A stretch of 64,000 bases of DNA from Streptomyces cavernicola (GTDB lineage Bacteria; Actinomycetota; Actinomycetes; Streptomycetales; Streptomycetaceae). Made by a program: the position numbers and the translations under genes. Of the stretch, positions 16,425 to 26,326 are shown piece by piece (the stretch's first letter is position 1; each line of letters opens with the position of its first letter). The stretch covers positions 124,001-188,000 of the forward strand of contig NZ_JASCIQ010000009.1 in the NCBI RefSeq assembly GCF_029968035.1, in the 5' to 3' direction. The notes below the pieces were generated by a model. That model saw only the letters and a list, made by a program, of their open reading frames with translations. It searched no databases and had not been told where the DNA came from.

Positions 16425-17414
16425 ATGCGTAGAACCCTCACCGCCCTGGTGGCCGCGTCCGCCCTCGCCCTCACCGCCTCCGCCTGCGGCTCCGCAGCCG
16501 ACCAGGCCGGTGGCGGCGGCGACGGCAAGAAGGACTCAGCGGGCTCCGGCAAGGGCTCGATCACCGTCGAGGACGTCAAGGGCGAGCAGAAGCTCGACGG
16601 CCCGGCGAAGAAGGTCGTCGCCCTGGAGTGGACGTACGCCGAGGACCTGCTCGCGCTCGGCGTGCAGCCCACCGGTGTCGCCGACATCAAGCAGTACGAC
16701 CAGTGGGTGACGGCCGGCCCGCGCTTCGACAAGTCCACCAAGGACGTCGGCACCCGGCAGGCCCCGAGCCTGGAGTCCATCAAGGCCCTCAAGCCGGACC
16801 TGATCGTCACGTCGAAGATCCGCTCCGAGGCCAACCTCAAGCAGCTGAAGGAGATCGCGCCGACGCTGATGTTCGACCCGTACTCCACGGACAGCGAGTA
16901 CGAGGAGATGCAGACGACGCTGAAGACCCTCGGCACCGCCACCGGCAAGGAGGCCGCGGCGGACAAGGCGCTGAAGGACCTCGACGGCAAGATCGCCGCG
17001 GCGAAGAAGAAGCTGGCCGACGCGGGCAAGGACGGCGAGAAGGTCACCGTCGCCCGCGGCTACACCACCGACGGCGCCGCCACCGTGGAGATCCTCACCG
17101 AGTCCACCATCCCCGGCGCGCTGCTCCCCAAGCTCGGCCTGGAGAACGGCTGGAACGGCAAGGCCGACGCGTACGGCATGAGCAAGGTCGATGTGGAGGG
17201 CTTCAAGCCGGTCGAGAAGTCCTCGCTCGCCTATGTGGCCGCGAAGAACGACGACGTGTTCGCCAAGTCCCTTCCCAAGAACGCCCTGTGGAAGAACCTG
17301 GACTTCGTGAAGAAGGACCGCGTGCACGCCCTCGACCCGGGCACCTGGTTCTTCGGCGGCCCCTACTCGACGGCCCAGGCGGCGGACGAGATCGCCGCGG
17401 CCCTCACCAAGTGA
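16425..17414 (+). CDS. Iron-siderophore ABC transporter substrate-binding lipoprotein
   Basis: Lipoprotein of 329 residues in the FecB/FepB group. The signal peptide RRTLTALVAASALALTASAC ends in a lipobox with Cys21, followed by a Gly-rich linker. Conserved family features include VALEWTYAEDLLALGVQPTGVAD, the LKPDLIV motif and a C-terminal GTWFFGGPYSTAQAADEIAAAL segment. ATG 16425 follows AGGAA with an 8-nt gap and lies 33 nt after the ATPase gene. This is the second siderophore receptor of the locus; DesE-like protein at 779 is the other. It is probably the specific receptor for the product of this cluster, since it is encoded with the dedicated permease. Confidence 0.9.
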   Translation: MRRTLTALVAASALALTASACGSAADQAGGGGDGKKDSAGSGKGSITVEDVKGEQKLDGPAKKVVALEWTYAEDLLALGVQPTGVADIKQYDQWVTAGPRFDKSTKDVGTRQAPSLESIKALKPDLIVTSKIRSEANLKQLKEIAPTLMFDPYSTDSEYEEMQTTLKTLGTATGKEAAADKALKDLDGKIAAAKKKLADAGKDGEKVTVARGYTTDGAATVEILTESTIPGALLPKLGLENGWNGKADAYGMSKVDVEGFKPVEKSSLAYVAAKNDDVFAKSLPKNALWKNLDFVKKDRVHALDPGTWFFGGPYSTAQAADEIAAALTK

Positions 17415-17473
17415 CCTGAAGTGATCTGACAGGGCTCCCCTTTCGACGCTCCCCTTTCGACCGAACAGGTTCC

Positions 17474-19543
17474 ATGACCTCCACAGCTCCTGAGAAGCCC
17501 GTGGACGTTGCCGCCCCGGTCCGGACAGCCCGCGCGCTGTCCGGACCGGTCGCGGTCGTTCTGGGCGGCGTCCTCGCGCTGCTGCTCGTCGCGGCGCTCC
17601 ACCTCGGCCACGGCCGCTCCGACACCGGCCTGTTCGACCTCGTCCGGCTGCTCTTCGGCGCGGGCGACGCGGACACCCGGTCCGTGCTGCTCGGCGGCCG
17701 CCTCCCCCGCACCCTCGCGGGCCTCGCGGCGGGCGCGGCCTTTGCCCTGTCCGGCGCGCTCCTGCAGTCCTCCGTACGCAATCCGCTGGCCGCGCCCGAC
17801 ACGCTCGGCGTGACCGCGGGCGCGTATCTCGCGGTGGCCGTCGCAGCGATCACCGGCCTGTCCCTCGGCGACCTGCCGCGCGGCGCGGTCGCCTTCGTCG
17901 GCGGACTCCTCGCGGCGGCCCTCGTCCACACGGTCGCGGGCGGCTCCCGGGGACGGCCCGCGCACCTGGTCCTCGCGGGCGTCTCCGTCACCCTCGCCCT
18001 GTCGTCGGTGACGGCCGTCCTCGTCATGCTCTTCCAGGAGGAGACCGGCGCGATCTTCTTCTGGGGCCACGGCTCCCTCGCGGTGTCCGACAGCGACCGC
18101 TCCCTCGCCGTACTGCCGCTGCTCGGCGCGGGGTTGCTCGCCGGACTGCTGCTCGCCCGCTCCCTCGACATCCTCGGCACCGGCGACGAGACGGCCCGCG
18201 CGCTCGGCGTGCATGTGGGCCGCACCCGCATGCTCACCGTGCTGCTCTCCGTCTTCATGGCGGCCATCGCGGTCTCGGTGACCGGCCCGATCGGCTTCAT
18301 CGGCCTGGCCGCCCCGCACCTGGTCCGCTTCGCGGGCGTCCGCAAACACGCGGTGCTGCTGCCCGCGGCGATGCTGTGGGGCGCGACGCTGCTGCTCGCC
18401 GCCGACCTGCTCGCCCGCGTCACCTCGCCCACGGGCAACGAGGTCCCGGCCGGCGTGGTGACCGCGCTCTTCGGCGCCCCGGTCTTCCTGTGGCTGGCCC
18501 GCCGCCTGCCCGCCGAACCGGCCGCCCCCGGAACGGTGTTGACCCCCACCCGCCGCCCCCTGCCCTTCCCTGCGGTCCTCGCGGCGGGCGGCGTGCTGCT
18601 GTGCGCGGTCCTGTACGCGGGGCTCGTCCTGGGCGACATCTCGGTGCCGTGGTCGCAGATACCCGGCATCCTCACCGGCGGCGGGGACGCACTCCTCGGC
18701 CCGGTCGTCCTGGAGTACCGCCTGCCCCGCCTCCTGGTGGCCGCACTGGCGGGCGCGCTGCTCGCCGTCGCGGGCGGCATCGTGCAGACGGTCTCCCGCA
18801 ACCCGCTCGCCGACCTGACCGTGATGGGCGTCAGCGGCGGCGCGGGCTTCGGCGCGGCCCTCATCCTGGTCGCCCTGCCCGCGGTGCCGTACGCCCTGCT
18901 CCCGGTCGCCGCGCTGATCGGCGGCACGGCGGCGTTCGCGCTCACCTACGGGCTGTCCCGCCGCAAGGGCTCGGTGGCCCCGGAGCGCCTGGTCCTCGTC
19001 GGCATCGGCTGCTTCGCGCTGACGACGGCGGCCACCAACTACCTGGTCTCGGGCGCCCGTTTCCAGGTCGCGCAGGCCCTGACGTGGCTCTCGGGCTCGA
19101 CGTACGCGAGAGACACGACGGACCTCTCGCTCCTGGCGGTCGTAGCGGCGGCAGGCATCCCGCTGCTCTTCCTCTCCTTCCGCCGCATGGACCTCCTGGC
19201 CCTCGGCGAGGACACCCCGCGCACCCTCGGCGTCCCCCTGGAGCGCACCCGCCTCGCGGTCCTCACCCTCGCGGTGGCGCTCGCGGCGTGCGCGGTGGCG
19301 GTGGTCGGCACGGTCGCCTTCGTCGGCCTGGTCGCCCCGCACGCGGCCCGCATGCTCACCGGCTCCCGCACCCACCGCCTCCTGCCCACGGCAGCGGTCC
19401 TGGGCGCGACGCTGATGGTGACGGCGGACGTGGTCGGCCGCGTGGCGACAGCCCCCGCGGAAATCCCCTCGGGCCTGCTCGCGGCCCTGATCGGAACGCC
19501 GTATTTCGTATGGCAGTTGAGGCGCGGGAGGCGTACGGCCTAG
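17474..19543 (+). CDS. Double-length FecCD-family iron-siderophore permease (FhuB-type fusion)
   Basis: Integral membrane protein of 689 residues containing two FecCD permease units in tandem, about 330 residues each, so one chain replaces the usual heterodimer. Each half repeats the same landmarks: LGGRLPRTLAGLAAGAAFALSGAL with RNPLAAPDTLGV in the first, and EYRLPRLLVAALAGALLAVAGGI with RNPLADLTVMGV in the second. Each half also has the GPIGFIGLAAPHLVR / GTVAFVGLVAPHAAR motif that contacts the ATPase. About 18-20 hydrophobic segments are expected. It ends the siderophore operon, 21 nt before a strong hairpin terminator. Confidence 0.93.
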   Translation: MTSTAPEKPVDVAAPVRTARALSGPVAVVLGGVLALLLVAALHLGHGRSDTGLFDLVRLLFGAGDADTRSVLLGGRLPRTLAGLAAGAAFALSGALLQSSVRNPLAAPDTLGVTAGAYLAVAVAAITGLSLGDLPRGAVAFVGGLLAAALVHTVAGGSRGRPAHLVLAGVSVTLALSSVTAVLVMLFQEETGAIFFWGHGSLAVSDSDRSLAVLPLLGAGLLAGLLLARSLDILGTGDETARALGVHVGRTRMLTVLLSVFMAAIAVSVTGPIGFIGLAAPHLVRFAGVRKHAVLLPAAMLWGATLLLAADLLARVTSPTGNEVPAGVVTALFGAPVFLWLARRLPAEPAAPGTVLTPTRRPLPFPAVLAAGGVLLCAVLYAGLVLGDISVPWSQIPGILTGGGDALLGPVVLEYRLPRLLVAALAGALLAVAGGIVQTVSRNPLADLTVMGVSGGAGFGAALILVALPAVPYALLPVAALIGGTAAFALTYGLSRRKGSVAPERLVLVGIGCFALTTAATNYLVSGARFQVAQALTWLSGSTYARDTTDLSLLAVVAAAGIPLLFLSFRRMDLLALGEDTPRTLGVPLERTRLAVLTLAVALAACAVAVVGTVAFVGLVAPHAARMLTGSRTHRLLPTAAVLGATLMVTADVVGRVATAPAEIPSGLLAALIGTPYFVWQLRRGRRTA

Positions 19544-19563
19544 ACCACGCGCCCCACACGCAA

Positions 19564-19597
19564 CCGGCGCCCGGGAGACGGTCCTCCCGGGCGCCGG
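19564..19597. terminator. Bidirectional terminator between the siderophore operon and vapC
   Basis: A 14-bp perfect inverted repeat (CCGGCGCCCGGGAG / CTCCCGGGCGCCGG) with a 6-nt loop lies between two convergent genes and can serve both. Confidence 0.88.
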
Positions 19598-19601
19598 CGT
19601 C

Positions 19602-20045
19602 TCACAGCGGCAGGTCGTCGGGCAGCACCCGGAACGCCTTGTGCCGGCCCAACGGGCGCACGGCCCGGAAATCGCGGCGGTCGAGCGTGAGGACGGCGTC
19701 GGTGTCGTAGTCAGCGGCGAGGGCCACGTTCACGGCGTCCGCCAGATCCAGGTCGAGACCGCGGTAGCGGGCGCGCACGGACTGGGCGACCCCCAGGTGG
19801 TCCTCCGTGATCTCGGGGACCGCGACGCGACCACGGCGCATCCAGAGCCGGATGTCGTCGACCGCGCTGAGCGCGGCTTCACGGCCGATCTCGCGAGTGG
19901 CCACATGGTCGATCTCGGCAAGCAGCAGGGGGGACATCACCAGCAGGCCCGCCGCCATGATCGCTTCGTTCGACGACTGGTGCTCAGGGTGGCGCGAGTC
20001 GAGCGCCGCCAGGAGCCCGGAGGTGTCCGCGATGACGATGATCAC
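19602..20045 (-). CDS. vapC: PIN-domain toxin (VapC-like ribonuclease)
   Basis: PIN-domain protein of 147 residues, the expected size for VapC toxins, which are metal-dependent ribonucleases that inhibit translation. The acidic active-site residues can be placed at D7 (IADTSGL), E44 (LLLAEIDHV), D103 (LADAVNVALA) and D122 (TLDRRDF). Its start overlaps the stop of the antitoxin gene by 4 nt. It lies immediately downstream of, and convergent with, the siderophore operon. The catalytic acids are complete, so an active toxin is plausible. The target RNA is unknown. Confidence 0.88.
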   Translation of the reverse strand: MIIVIADTSGLLAALDSRHPEHQSSNEAIMAAGLLVMSPLLLAEIDHVATREIGREAALSAVDDIRLWMRRGRVAVPEITEDHLGVAQSVRARYRGLDLDLADAVNVALAADYDTDAVLTLDRRDFRAVRPLGRHKAFRVLPDDLPL

Positions 20046-20296
20046 GCGGCAGTCCCGTCCTCGCGGCCTACGGCGTCGGCGACGGCATCGCGCACATCAG
20101 CCTTGGTGGGGGTGCGGCCGGACCCTTCAAAAGTGCGCGAGAAGAGGGGCTCGTCCCAGACACGGTTGGCCATGGCCGCGAGGTGAATGCCCTGGCGGAT
20201 GATCTCGGCCTCACTGATCCCTCGCCGCTTCGCCGCCTCCTTGATGATGGCGAGGTCTTCCGGGTCGGCGTAGACGTTGGTTCGCTTCATGGACAT
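20042..20296 (-). CDS. vapB: VapB-like ribbon-helix-helix antitoxin
   Basis: Small protein of 84 residues. The N-terminal ~45 residues (MKRTNVYADPEDLAIIKEAA then GISEAEIIRQGIHLAA) form a typical ribbon-helix-helix DNA-binding dimerisation domain. The C-terminal tail (NRVWDEPLFSRTFEGSGRTPTK) would bind and mask the PIN toxin encoded just downstream. The two genes overlap by 4 nt, so they are co-translated. VapB proteins normally autorepress with the toxin, and direct TGGTACAT repeats sit across the start region. Start at 20296 or two codons later at MKRT cannot be separated. Confidence 0.85.
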   Translation of the reverse strand: MSMKRTNVYADPEDLAIIKEAAKRRGISEAEIIRQGIHLAAMANRVWDEPLFSRTFEGSGRTPTKADVRDAVADAVGREDGTAA

Positions 20297-20320
20297 GTAC
20301 CAATGCTAGCCCATGTACCA
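20295..20320 (-). promoter_or_regulatory. Candidate VapBC autoregulatory operator (direct repeats)
   Basis: Minus-strand TGGTACAT occurs twice, at 20313-20320 and 20295-20302, in direct orientation 18 bp apart, immediately at the vapB start. Repeats of this kind are where VapBC complexes usually bind. This is a positional inference. Confidence 0.45.
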
Positions 20321-20341
20321 GATCGATGTATGTCGGCCAAG

Positions 20342-20378
20342 CCCGTGCCGGGGCGCAAGAGCAGCACCCCGGCACGGG
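20342..20378 (-). terminator. Terminator after the hexosaminidase gene
   Basis: A 12-bp perfect inverted repeat (CCCGTGCCGGGG / CCCCGGCACGGG) lies 15 nt beyond the stop of the GH20 gene and separates it from vapBC transcription. Confidence 0.8.
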
Positions 20379-20392
20379 AAGAACGACCTCGG

Positions 20393-22012
20393 TCAGCCCT
20401 TGGGCCAAGGCACCAACGGCGACCGGTAATAGTTCATCCCCAGCGCCTCCCACCGAGGCCCCTGCTGCGCGAGCCGCACCTTGTACGCGTCCCAGTCGTG
20501 CGTGGACGCCGGTGACCAGCCCAGCTCGGCGATGCCCGGCAGGCGCGGGAACGCCATGTACTCGATGTGCTCCGACTCGGAGATCGTCTCGGACCACAGC
20601 GGCGCCTCGACCCCGAGGATCGACTCCTCCGGCGCGCCCTCCAGATAGGCCCCCGGATCCCAGTCGTACGACCGGTCCACCTCCACGTAGCCCGCCCACG
20701 CGAGCCCCAGCGGGGTCGACGGCGTGTACTTCATGTCGAGGTAGGCCCGGTCCGCCGGGGAGAGGACCAGCTTCGTGCCGTTCCTCGCCGCGTTCACGAC
20801 CTGGTCCCGCTCGGCCTGGCCGGTCTTGTCGTACCCCCAGTACTGCGCGACGGCCCCGTCAACCGGCTTCGCACCCGTCAGCTGGTGCCAACCGATCACC
20901 GTCTTCCCGTACTTGGCGACCACCGGCTGGACCCGCTCCATGAACGTCACGTAGTCCTCGTGGCTGGTCGAGTGTGCCTCGTCCCCGCCGATGTGGATGT
21001 AGCGGCCCGGCGTCAGCTCGGCGATCTCCCGGATCACGTCGTCCACGAAGTCGTACGTGACCTCCTTCGGCACGCACAGCGAGCTGAAGCCGACCTCGGT
21101 GCCGGTGTAGAGCGGCGGCGCGACCCCGTCGCAGTTGAGCTCGGCGTACGAGGCGAGCGCGGCGTTGGTGTGGCCCGGCATGTCGATCTCCGGGATCACC
21201 TCCAGATACCGCTCGCCCGCGTAGGCGACGATCTCCTTGTACTGCTCCTTGGTGTAGTAGCCGCCCGGCCCGCCGCCGACCTGCGTGGAGCCGCCGTGCT
21301 TGGCGAGGTTCGGCCAGGAGTCGATCGCGATCCGCCAGCCCTGGTCGTCGCTGAGGTGCAGATGCAGCTTGTTGATCTTGTACATCGCCATCTGGTCGAT
21401 GTACCGCTTCACCTGTTCGACGGTGAAGAAGTGCCGGGACACGTCCAGCATCGCGCCCCGGTGCTCGAAGCGCGGCTCGTCCTCGACGGTGCCGCCGGCG
21501 ACCTGCCAGGGCCCCGGCTGCCGCGTCCCCTTCTCCACGCTCGCGGGCAGCTGCTGGCGCAGCGTCTGCACGCCGCGGAACAGCCCGGCGGCCTTGTGCG
21601 CCGTGATGGTCACCGCACGGGCCCCGGACTCAAGGCGGTACCCCTCGCCGCCCAACTCCCTTGCACTGTCCGAGAGTCGGAGCCGGATGCCGTCCTGCCC
21701 CGCGTCGTCGGTGACCGGCAGGCCGAGCCCGGTCGCGGGCCGCAGCAGCGCGGCGAGCTGCTCCCCGACCTGCTGCACCGCCCGCGAGTCACCCTCGACC
21801 CTGATCCGGGTCGACCCGTCGATCTCGTACGGGGCGCCGCCCGCCTCGACCTTCGCGGGCGCGGGCACGACCTGGCCGAGCGGGGTGGGCTCGGCGGCGG
21901 GCTGCGCCGAGCTCTGCGGGGCCGCGGCGAGGCAGGAGAACCCCGCGGCGGCGACGAGTAAGAGTGCGCCGAGCAGGCGCGGAGTTGTTCTGTGCGATCT
22001 CACATGCGTCAC
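20393..22012 (-). CDS. Secreted GH20 beta-N-acetylhexosaminidase
   Basis: Glycoside hydrolase family 20 enzyme of 539 residues that removes terminal GlcNAc from chitin fragments or other glycans outside the cell. After the signal peptide (RLLGALLLVAAAGFSCLAAAPQSSA) comes the small GH20b domain, then the catalytic barrel with RFEHRGAMLDVSRHF, LHLHLSDDQGWRI, EIDMPGH and the catalytic D344-E345 in HIGGDEAHS. GTG 22012 is chosen because GAAGGGA precedes it and the signal peptide then starts correctly; an in-frame ATG at 22063 adds 17 residues without a ribosome site. A dre-like DasR site lies upstream, fitting control by the GlcNAc regulator, with glmS next door. Confidence 0.92.
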   Translation of the reverse strand: MTHVRSHRTTPRLLGALLLVAAAGFSCLAAAPQSSAQPAAEPTPLGQVVPAPAKVEAGGAPYEIDGSTRIRVEGDSRAVQQVGEQLAALLRPATGLGLPVTDDAGQDGIRLRLSDSARELGGEGYRLESGARAVTITAHKAAGLFRGVQTLRQQLPASVEKGTRQPGPWQVAGGTVEDEPRFEHRGAMLDVSRHFFTVEQVKRYIDQMAMYKINKLHLHLSDDQGWRIAIDSWPNLAKHGGSTQVGGGPGGYYTKEQYKEIVAYAGERYLEVIPEIDMPGHTNAALASYAELNCDGVAPPLYTGTEVGFSSLCVPKEVTYDFVDDVIREIAELTPGRYIHIGGDEAHSTSHEDYVTFMERVQPVVAKYGKTVIGWHQLTGAKPVDGAVAQYWGYDKTGQAERDQVVNAARNGTKLVLSPADRAYLDMKYTPSTPLGLAWAGYVEVDRSYDWDPGAYLEGAPEESILGVEAPLWSETISESEHIEYMAFPRLPGIAELGWSPASTHDWDAYKVRLAQQGPRWEALGMNYYRSPLVPWPKG

Positions 22013-22090
22013 TAGCGGTCCCTTCGGACGGGCTGCGCAACTGTGGGCAAGAACGTCGCTCATGGGTACCGTGCGCCCCCACCGGGGTCA

Positions 22091-22106
22091 AGGGTGTAGA
22101 CCACTT
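22091..22106 (-). promoter_or_regulatory. Candidate dre site (DasR operator) upstream of the hexosaminidase
   Basis: On the minus strand the sequence AAGTGGTCTACACCCT aligns with the Streptomyces dre consensus ACTGGTCTAGACCACT at most positions, including an intact GTGGTCTA-ACC core. It lies about 80 bp upstream of the GH20 GTG start. DasR represses chitin and aminosugar genes and is released by glucosamine-6-phosphate. Confidence 0.6.
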
Positions 22107-22209
22107 ACGGCCCACCGGACCGAGCCGACCCTGCACCGAACGACACACCCTTGCCCGAAACCGGGCAGGATTCTTGCGAACGACCCCCTCGTACTCCAGG
22201 ATCATCCGA

Positions 22210-22467
22210 GTGCACGACGACCTCATCGACCACCTGACCCGCAGCACCCCGCTCCAGCGGGGCGAGGCCCTGCGGGTGGTCCAGGACGTTCTCGCCTATT
22301 TCGACGAGACGACCGAGCAGTTCGTCCGTCGCCGCCACCGCGAACTCCAGAGTCAGGGCCTGGTGAACGCGGCGATCTTCGAGCAGATCTCCACGGATCT
22401 GCGTTACCGCGCGGTCGCGCCGCCGGAGCTCTCGCTCCGACAGCTGCGCCGCATCGTCTACGGCTAG
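22210..22467 (+). CDS. Small conserved-looking protein of unknown function upstream of glmS
   Basis: An 85-residue soluble protein starting at GTG 22210 (HDDLIDHLTRSTPLQRGEAL) and ending RQLRRIVYG, 15 nt before glmS. It is predicted largely helical, with charged and Arg-rich stretches (ETTEQFVRRRHREL) and no signal peptide or membrane segment. I do not recognise a characterised family. Its spacing suggests co-transcription with glmS, and a role connected with cell-wall precursor supply would be a guess from position only. The ribosome site is weak, but codon usage and the tight linkage support a real gene. Confidence 0.68.
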   Translation: MHDDLIDHLTRSTPLQRGEALRVVQDVLAYFDETTEQFVRRRHRELQSQGLVNAAIFEQISTDLRYRAVAPPELSLRQLRRIVYG

Positions 22468-22482
22468 AGGAACCCAACCGGT

Positions 22483-24300
<1,818 letters not shown>

Positions 24301-24324
24301 CCCCCGCCGCCGCGGCCCGAACCC

Positions 24325-24368
24325 GAACGACCCCCTGTGCGCGCCACCTTGCACACAGGGGGTCGTTC
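24325..24368 (+). terminator. Terminator after glmS
   Basis: A 15-bp perfect inverted repeat (GAACGACCCCCTGTG / CACAGGGGGTCGTTC), loop 14 nt, followed by TTTTC: a good intrinsic terminator. The rest of the gap up to 24565 shows nothing else. Confidence 0.9.
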
Positions 24369-24565
24369 TTTTCGGACGGCCGGGGTCGCCCATCACCCCG
24401 GCCCGGGAAGCCGCCTCGGCCGGTGGCCGTCACCCCCCGACCCGGCAGCACGCTCAGTGACATACGTACCCTTCACAAAGGCACAAAGCACCTCTGCGCA
24501 CAGGGATTTTCACCGGCTACGAGACGAACTCTTCGACGGGGCAAGGACCTTGAGGGAAGCGCGCC

Positions 24566-25087
24566 TTACGGAATGACGATCACGGGGCGCTGCGCACGGC
24601 GGGCGAGCCGGCCTGCGACGGAGCCGAAGATGCGGCCCACGAGGCCGTGCGAGGAGCCGACGACGATCGCGTCCGCCTCGTACTCCCGCCCGACTTCTTC
24701 GAGTTCGTGGCAGATGTCCCCGCCGCGTTCGACGAGGATCCACGGGACCTCGGACAGGTACTCCGCGCAGGCGAGTTCGAGCCCGAGCACTTCGGTGCGG
24801 TGGTCCGGGACGTCCACGAAGACCGGGGGTTCGCAGCCCGCCCAGACGGTGGTGGGCAGCCGGTTGGCGACGTGCACGATGATCAGGCCCGAGCCGGAGC
24901 GGCTGGCCATGCCGATCGCGTACGCGAGGGCGCGCTCACTGGACGTGGAGCCGTCGAAGCCGACCACGACGCCGTGCTTGAAGGCGGGATCGCAGGCATG
25001 GCGCGGCTGAGGCTCCGCCCGCGGCGTCGTCGGATCGGCGACCTGCCGCTTGCGGTCTGCGGGTTCGGGGAATTCGTGACCGGCCAT
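24566..25087 (-). CDS. Universal stress protein (UspA family)
   Basis: UspA-fold protein of 173 residues. The core shows the family pattern VVVGFDGSTSSERALAYAI at the N-terminal strand and the nucleotide-binding GSSHG region near the end (ADAIVVGSSHGLVGRIFGSVAGRLAR), then RPVIVIP, so ATP binding is likely. The N-terminal 40 residues (AGHEFPEPADRKRQV) are polar and probably flexible. ATG 25087 is chosen because the preceding in-frame sequence looks non-coding; neither this nor alternative ATGs has a strong ribosome site. It stands alone, divergent from the small membrane protein gene. Confidence 0.88.
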   Translation of the reverse strand: MAGHEFPEPADRKRQVADPTTPRAEPQPRHACDPAFKHGVVVGFDGSTSSERALAYAIGMASRSGSGLIIVHVANRLPTTVWAGCEPPVFVDVPDHRTEVLGLELACAEYLSEVPWILVERGGDICHELEEVGREYEADAIVVGSSHGLVGRIFGSVAGRLARRAQRPVIVIP

Positions 25088-25463
25088 CGGTGTCTCGGCT
25101 GAAGGAAGTCCTCGGTGAGAGGGGCGACTTTTCATCGGGTGCATCGGGCAGGAGGGGCGCACGGCGCGAAGCTGTGGCCGGGAAACATCTTCCCAACCCC
25201 ATACCCCCGAGGGTACGGCGACACTCCTCCTCTGCCCAGGTCCCGCAGCGGCATCCGCAGCGTTCCCCGGGAGCATGCACGAGCCCGCCCCGTATCGCAA
25301 CGGTCGCTGCCCCGTACAGGCTTCTGCACCGGGTCGTTACCCGCCCTTCCCCGAGATATGCCGCCGCGGGCCGCACCGACCGGCCGACGACCCCGACCAC
25401 CCCAGTGACCTGGGCGCTTCGCCGCGCGTTGAAGGCGTGAACCCGAGCCCCAGGAGCAACTCC
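25088..25463. other. Divergent intergenic region with a CsoR-like palindrome
   Basis: This 376-bp gap between divergent genes holds no convincing gene. One notable element is TACCCCCGAGGGTA at 25202-25215, an inverted repeat with a C-tract/G-tract like operators of the CsoR copper-sensor family. Nothing else is distinctive. Confidence 0.35.
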
Positions 25464-25907
25464 GTGCCAAGGCCGCGCACCGCGTCCACACCCGTCCCCG
25501 CCTCGCGACGCCCACCACGGCCCCACAGCACCCCGCAACCCCCACCGCGCACCTGCCTGCCGGCCTCGCGCCCGGCGCCGCAGGGCACCGCAGCCACCGC
25601 CGCGGCACCGACTCCCGCGCCGCCCCCCGCGCCGGCGCCCGGCCGGAGCTCCTCGTCGGACGTCGTCGGCTGGGCCGCGTTCAGCTGTGTGCTCGTACCG
25701 GTCGTGCTCGTCGTCTACGGCACCTCGCTCGGCGGGGCGGTCGGGGCGGCGCTCGGGCTCGTGGCGGTCACCGGGGTGTGCCGCATACTGCTCCGCAGGT
25801 CCGAGCGGAGCGCGGCCAGTTTGCTCGCGGAACAGAACGCGAAGCGGCGCGAGGCCGACGGGGCGAGCGGCGCGCACGCCCGACGCGGCGACCGGCGTGC
25901 GGCCTGA
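25464..25907 (+). CDS. Small membrane protein with proline-rich N-terminus
   Basis: Protein of 147 residues starting at GTG 25464, with AGGAG 7 nt before it. The first ~60 residues are Pro/Ala/Thr-rich and disordered. Two hydrophobic segments follow (SDVVGWAAFSCVLVPVVLVVYG and GGAVGAALGLVAVTGVCRIL), giving a two-pass membrane anchor, then a basic, Arg/Ala-rich cytoplasmic tail (RRSERSAASLLAEQNAKRRE). I do not recognise a named family; similar small proteins sit upstream of adpA in streptomycetes, from memory. No function is assigned. Confidence 0.7.
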   Translation: MPRPRTASTPVPASRRPPRPHSTPQPPPRTCLPASRPAPQGTAATAAAPTPAPPPAPAPGRSSSSDVVGWAAFSCVLVPVVLVVYGTSLGGAVGAALGLVAVTGVCRILLRRSERSAASLLAEQNAKRREADGASGAHARRGDRRAA

Positions 25908-26326
25908 ACCGTACGCACCGTGGACGGGAATGAGCCGAGCCGTTTCGCTTCTTTTCAGCCAAACTGACAGCGGCGGGCCCCCAGTGGTCCAGGCGGGCCC
26001 CAACACCCTTTCCAGCAGCGCCAGATGGCCCCCGCAGGCCCTCTCACCCGCACAGGGACCGGCCAAGGGGCGTTCGCGCACTTCCCCTGAACTGCCTTGC
26101 GTGCCACGCTTCGTGATCGAAAACTTCACGCCACGCCGCATTGTCGACATTGAGCCTGGTGCTGAACTGGTCACGAGGACGGTACGGGACACAGTAGATT
26201 CGATCATGACCGTGTGGGCGGGGGACTCGTGCAGGACCGAGGGGCTGTGAAGTCTAGAAGCAGTGTGCAAGAGCGACAGGCCCGGCAAGTGAGGGGCGCC
26301 GCGACCACAGAGGGGGGCTTAGCACC
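25908..26326 (+). promoter_or_regulatory. Long upstream region of adpA
   Basis: A 419-bp gap without a convincing gene precedes adpA. Long promoter/leader regions are characteristic of adpA, which is controlled by several developmental regulators. A possible -10 hexamer TAGATT is at 26195-26200, with no good -35. No individual operator can be assigned by eye. Confidence 0.4.

Noticed and set aside
24510..25102. Plus-strand frame of 151 residues opposite the universal stress protein
   Set aside because: The minus strand encodes an evident UspA-fold protein; the plus frame has no domain and is a mirror frame.
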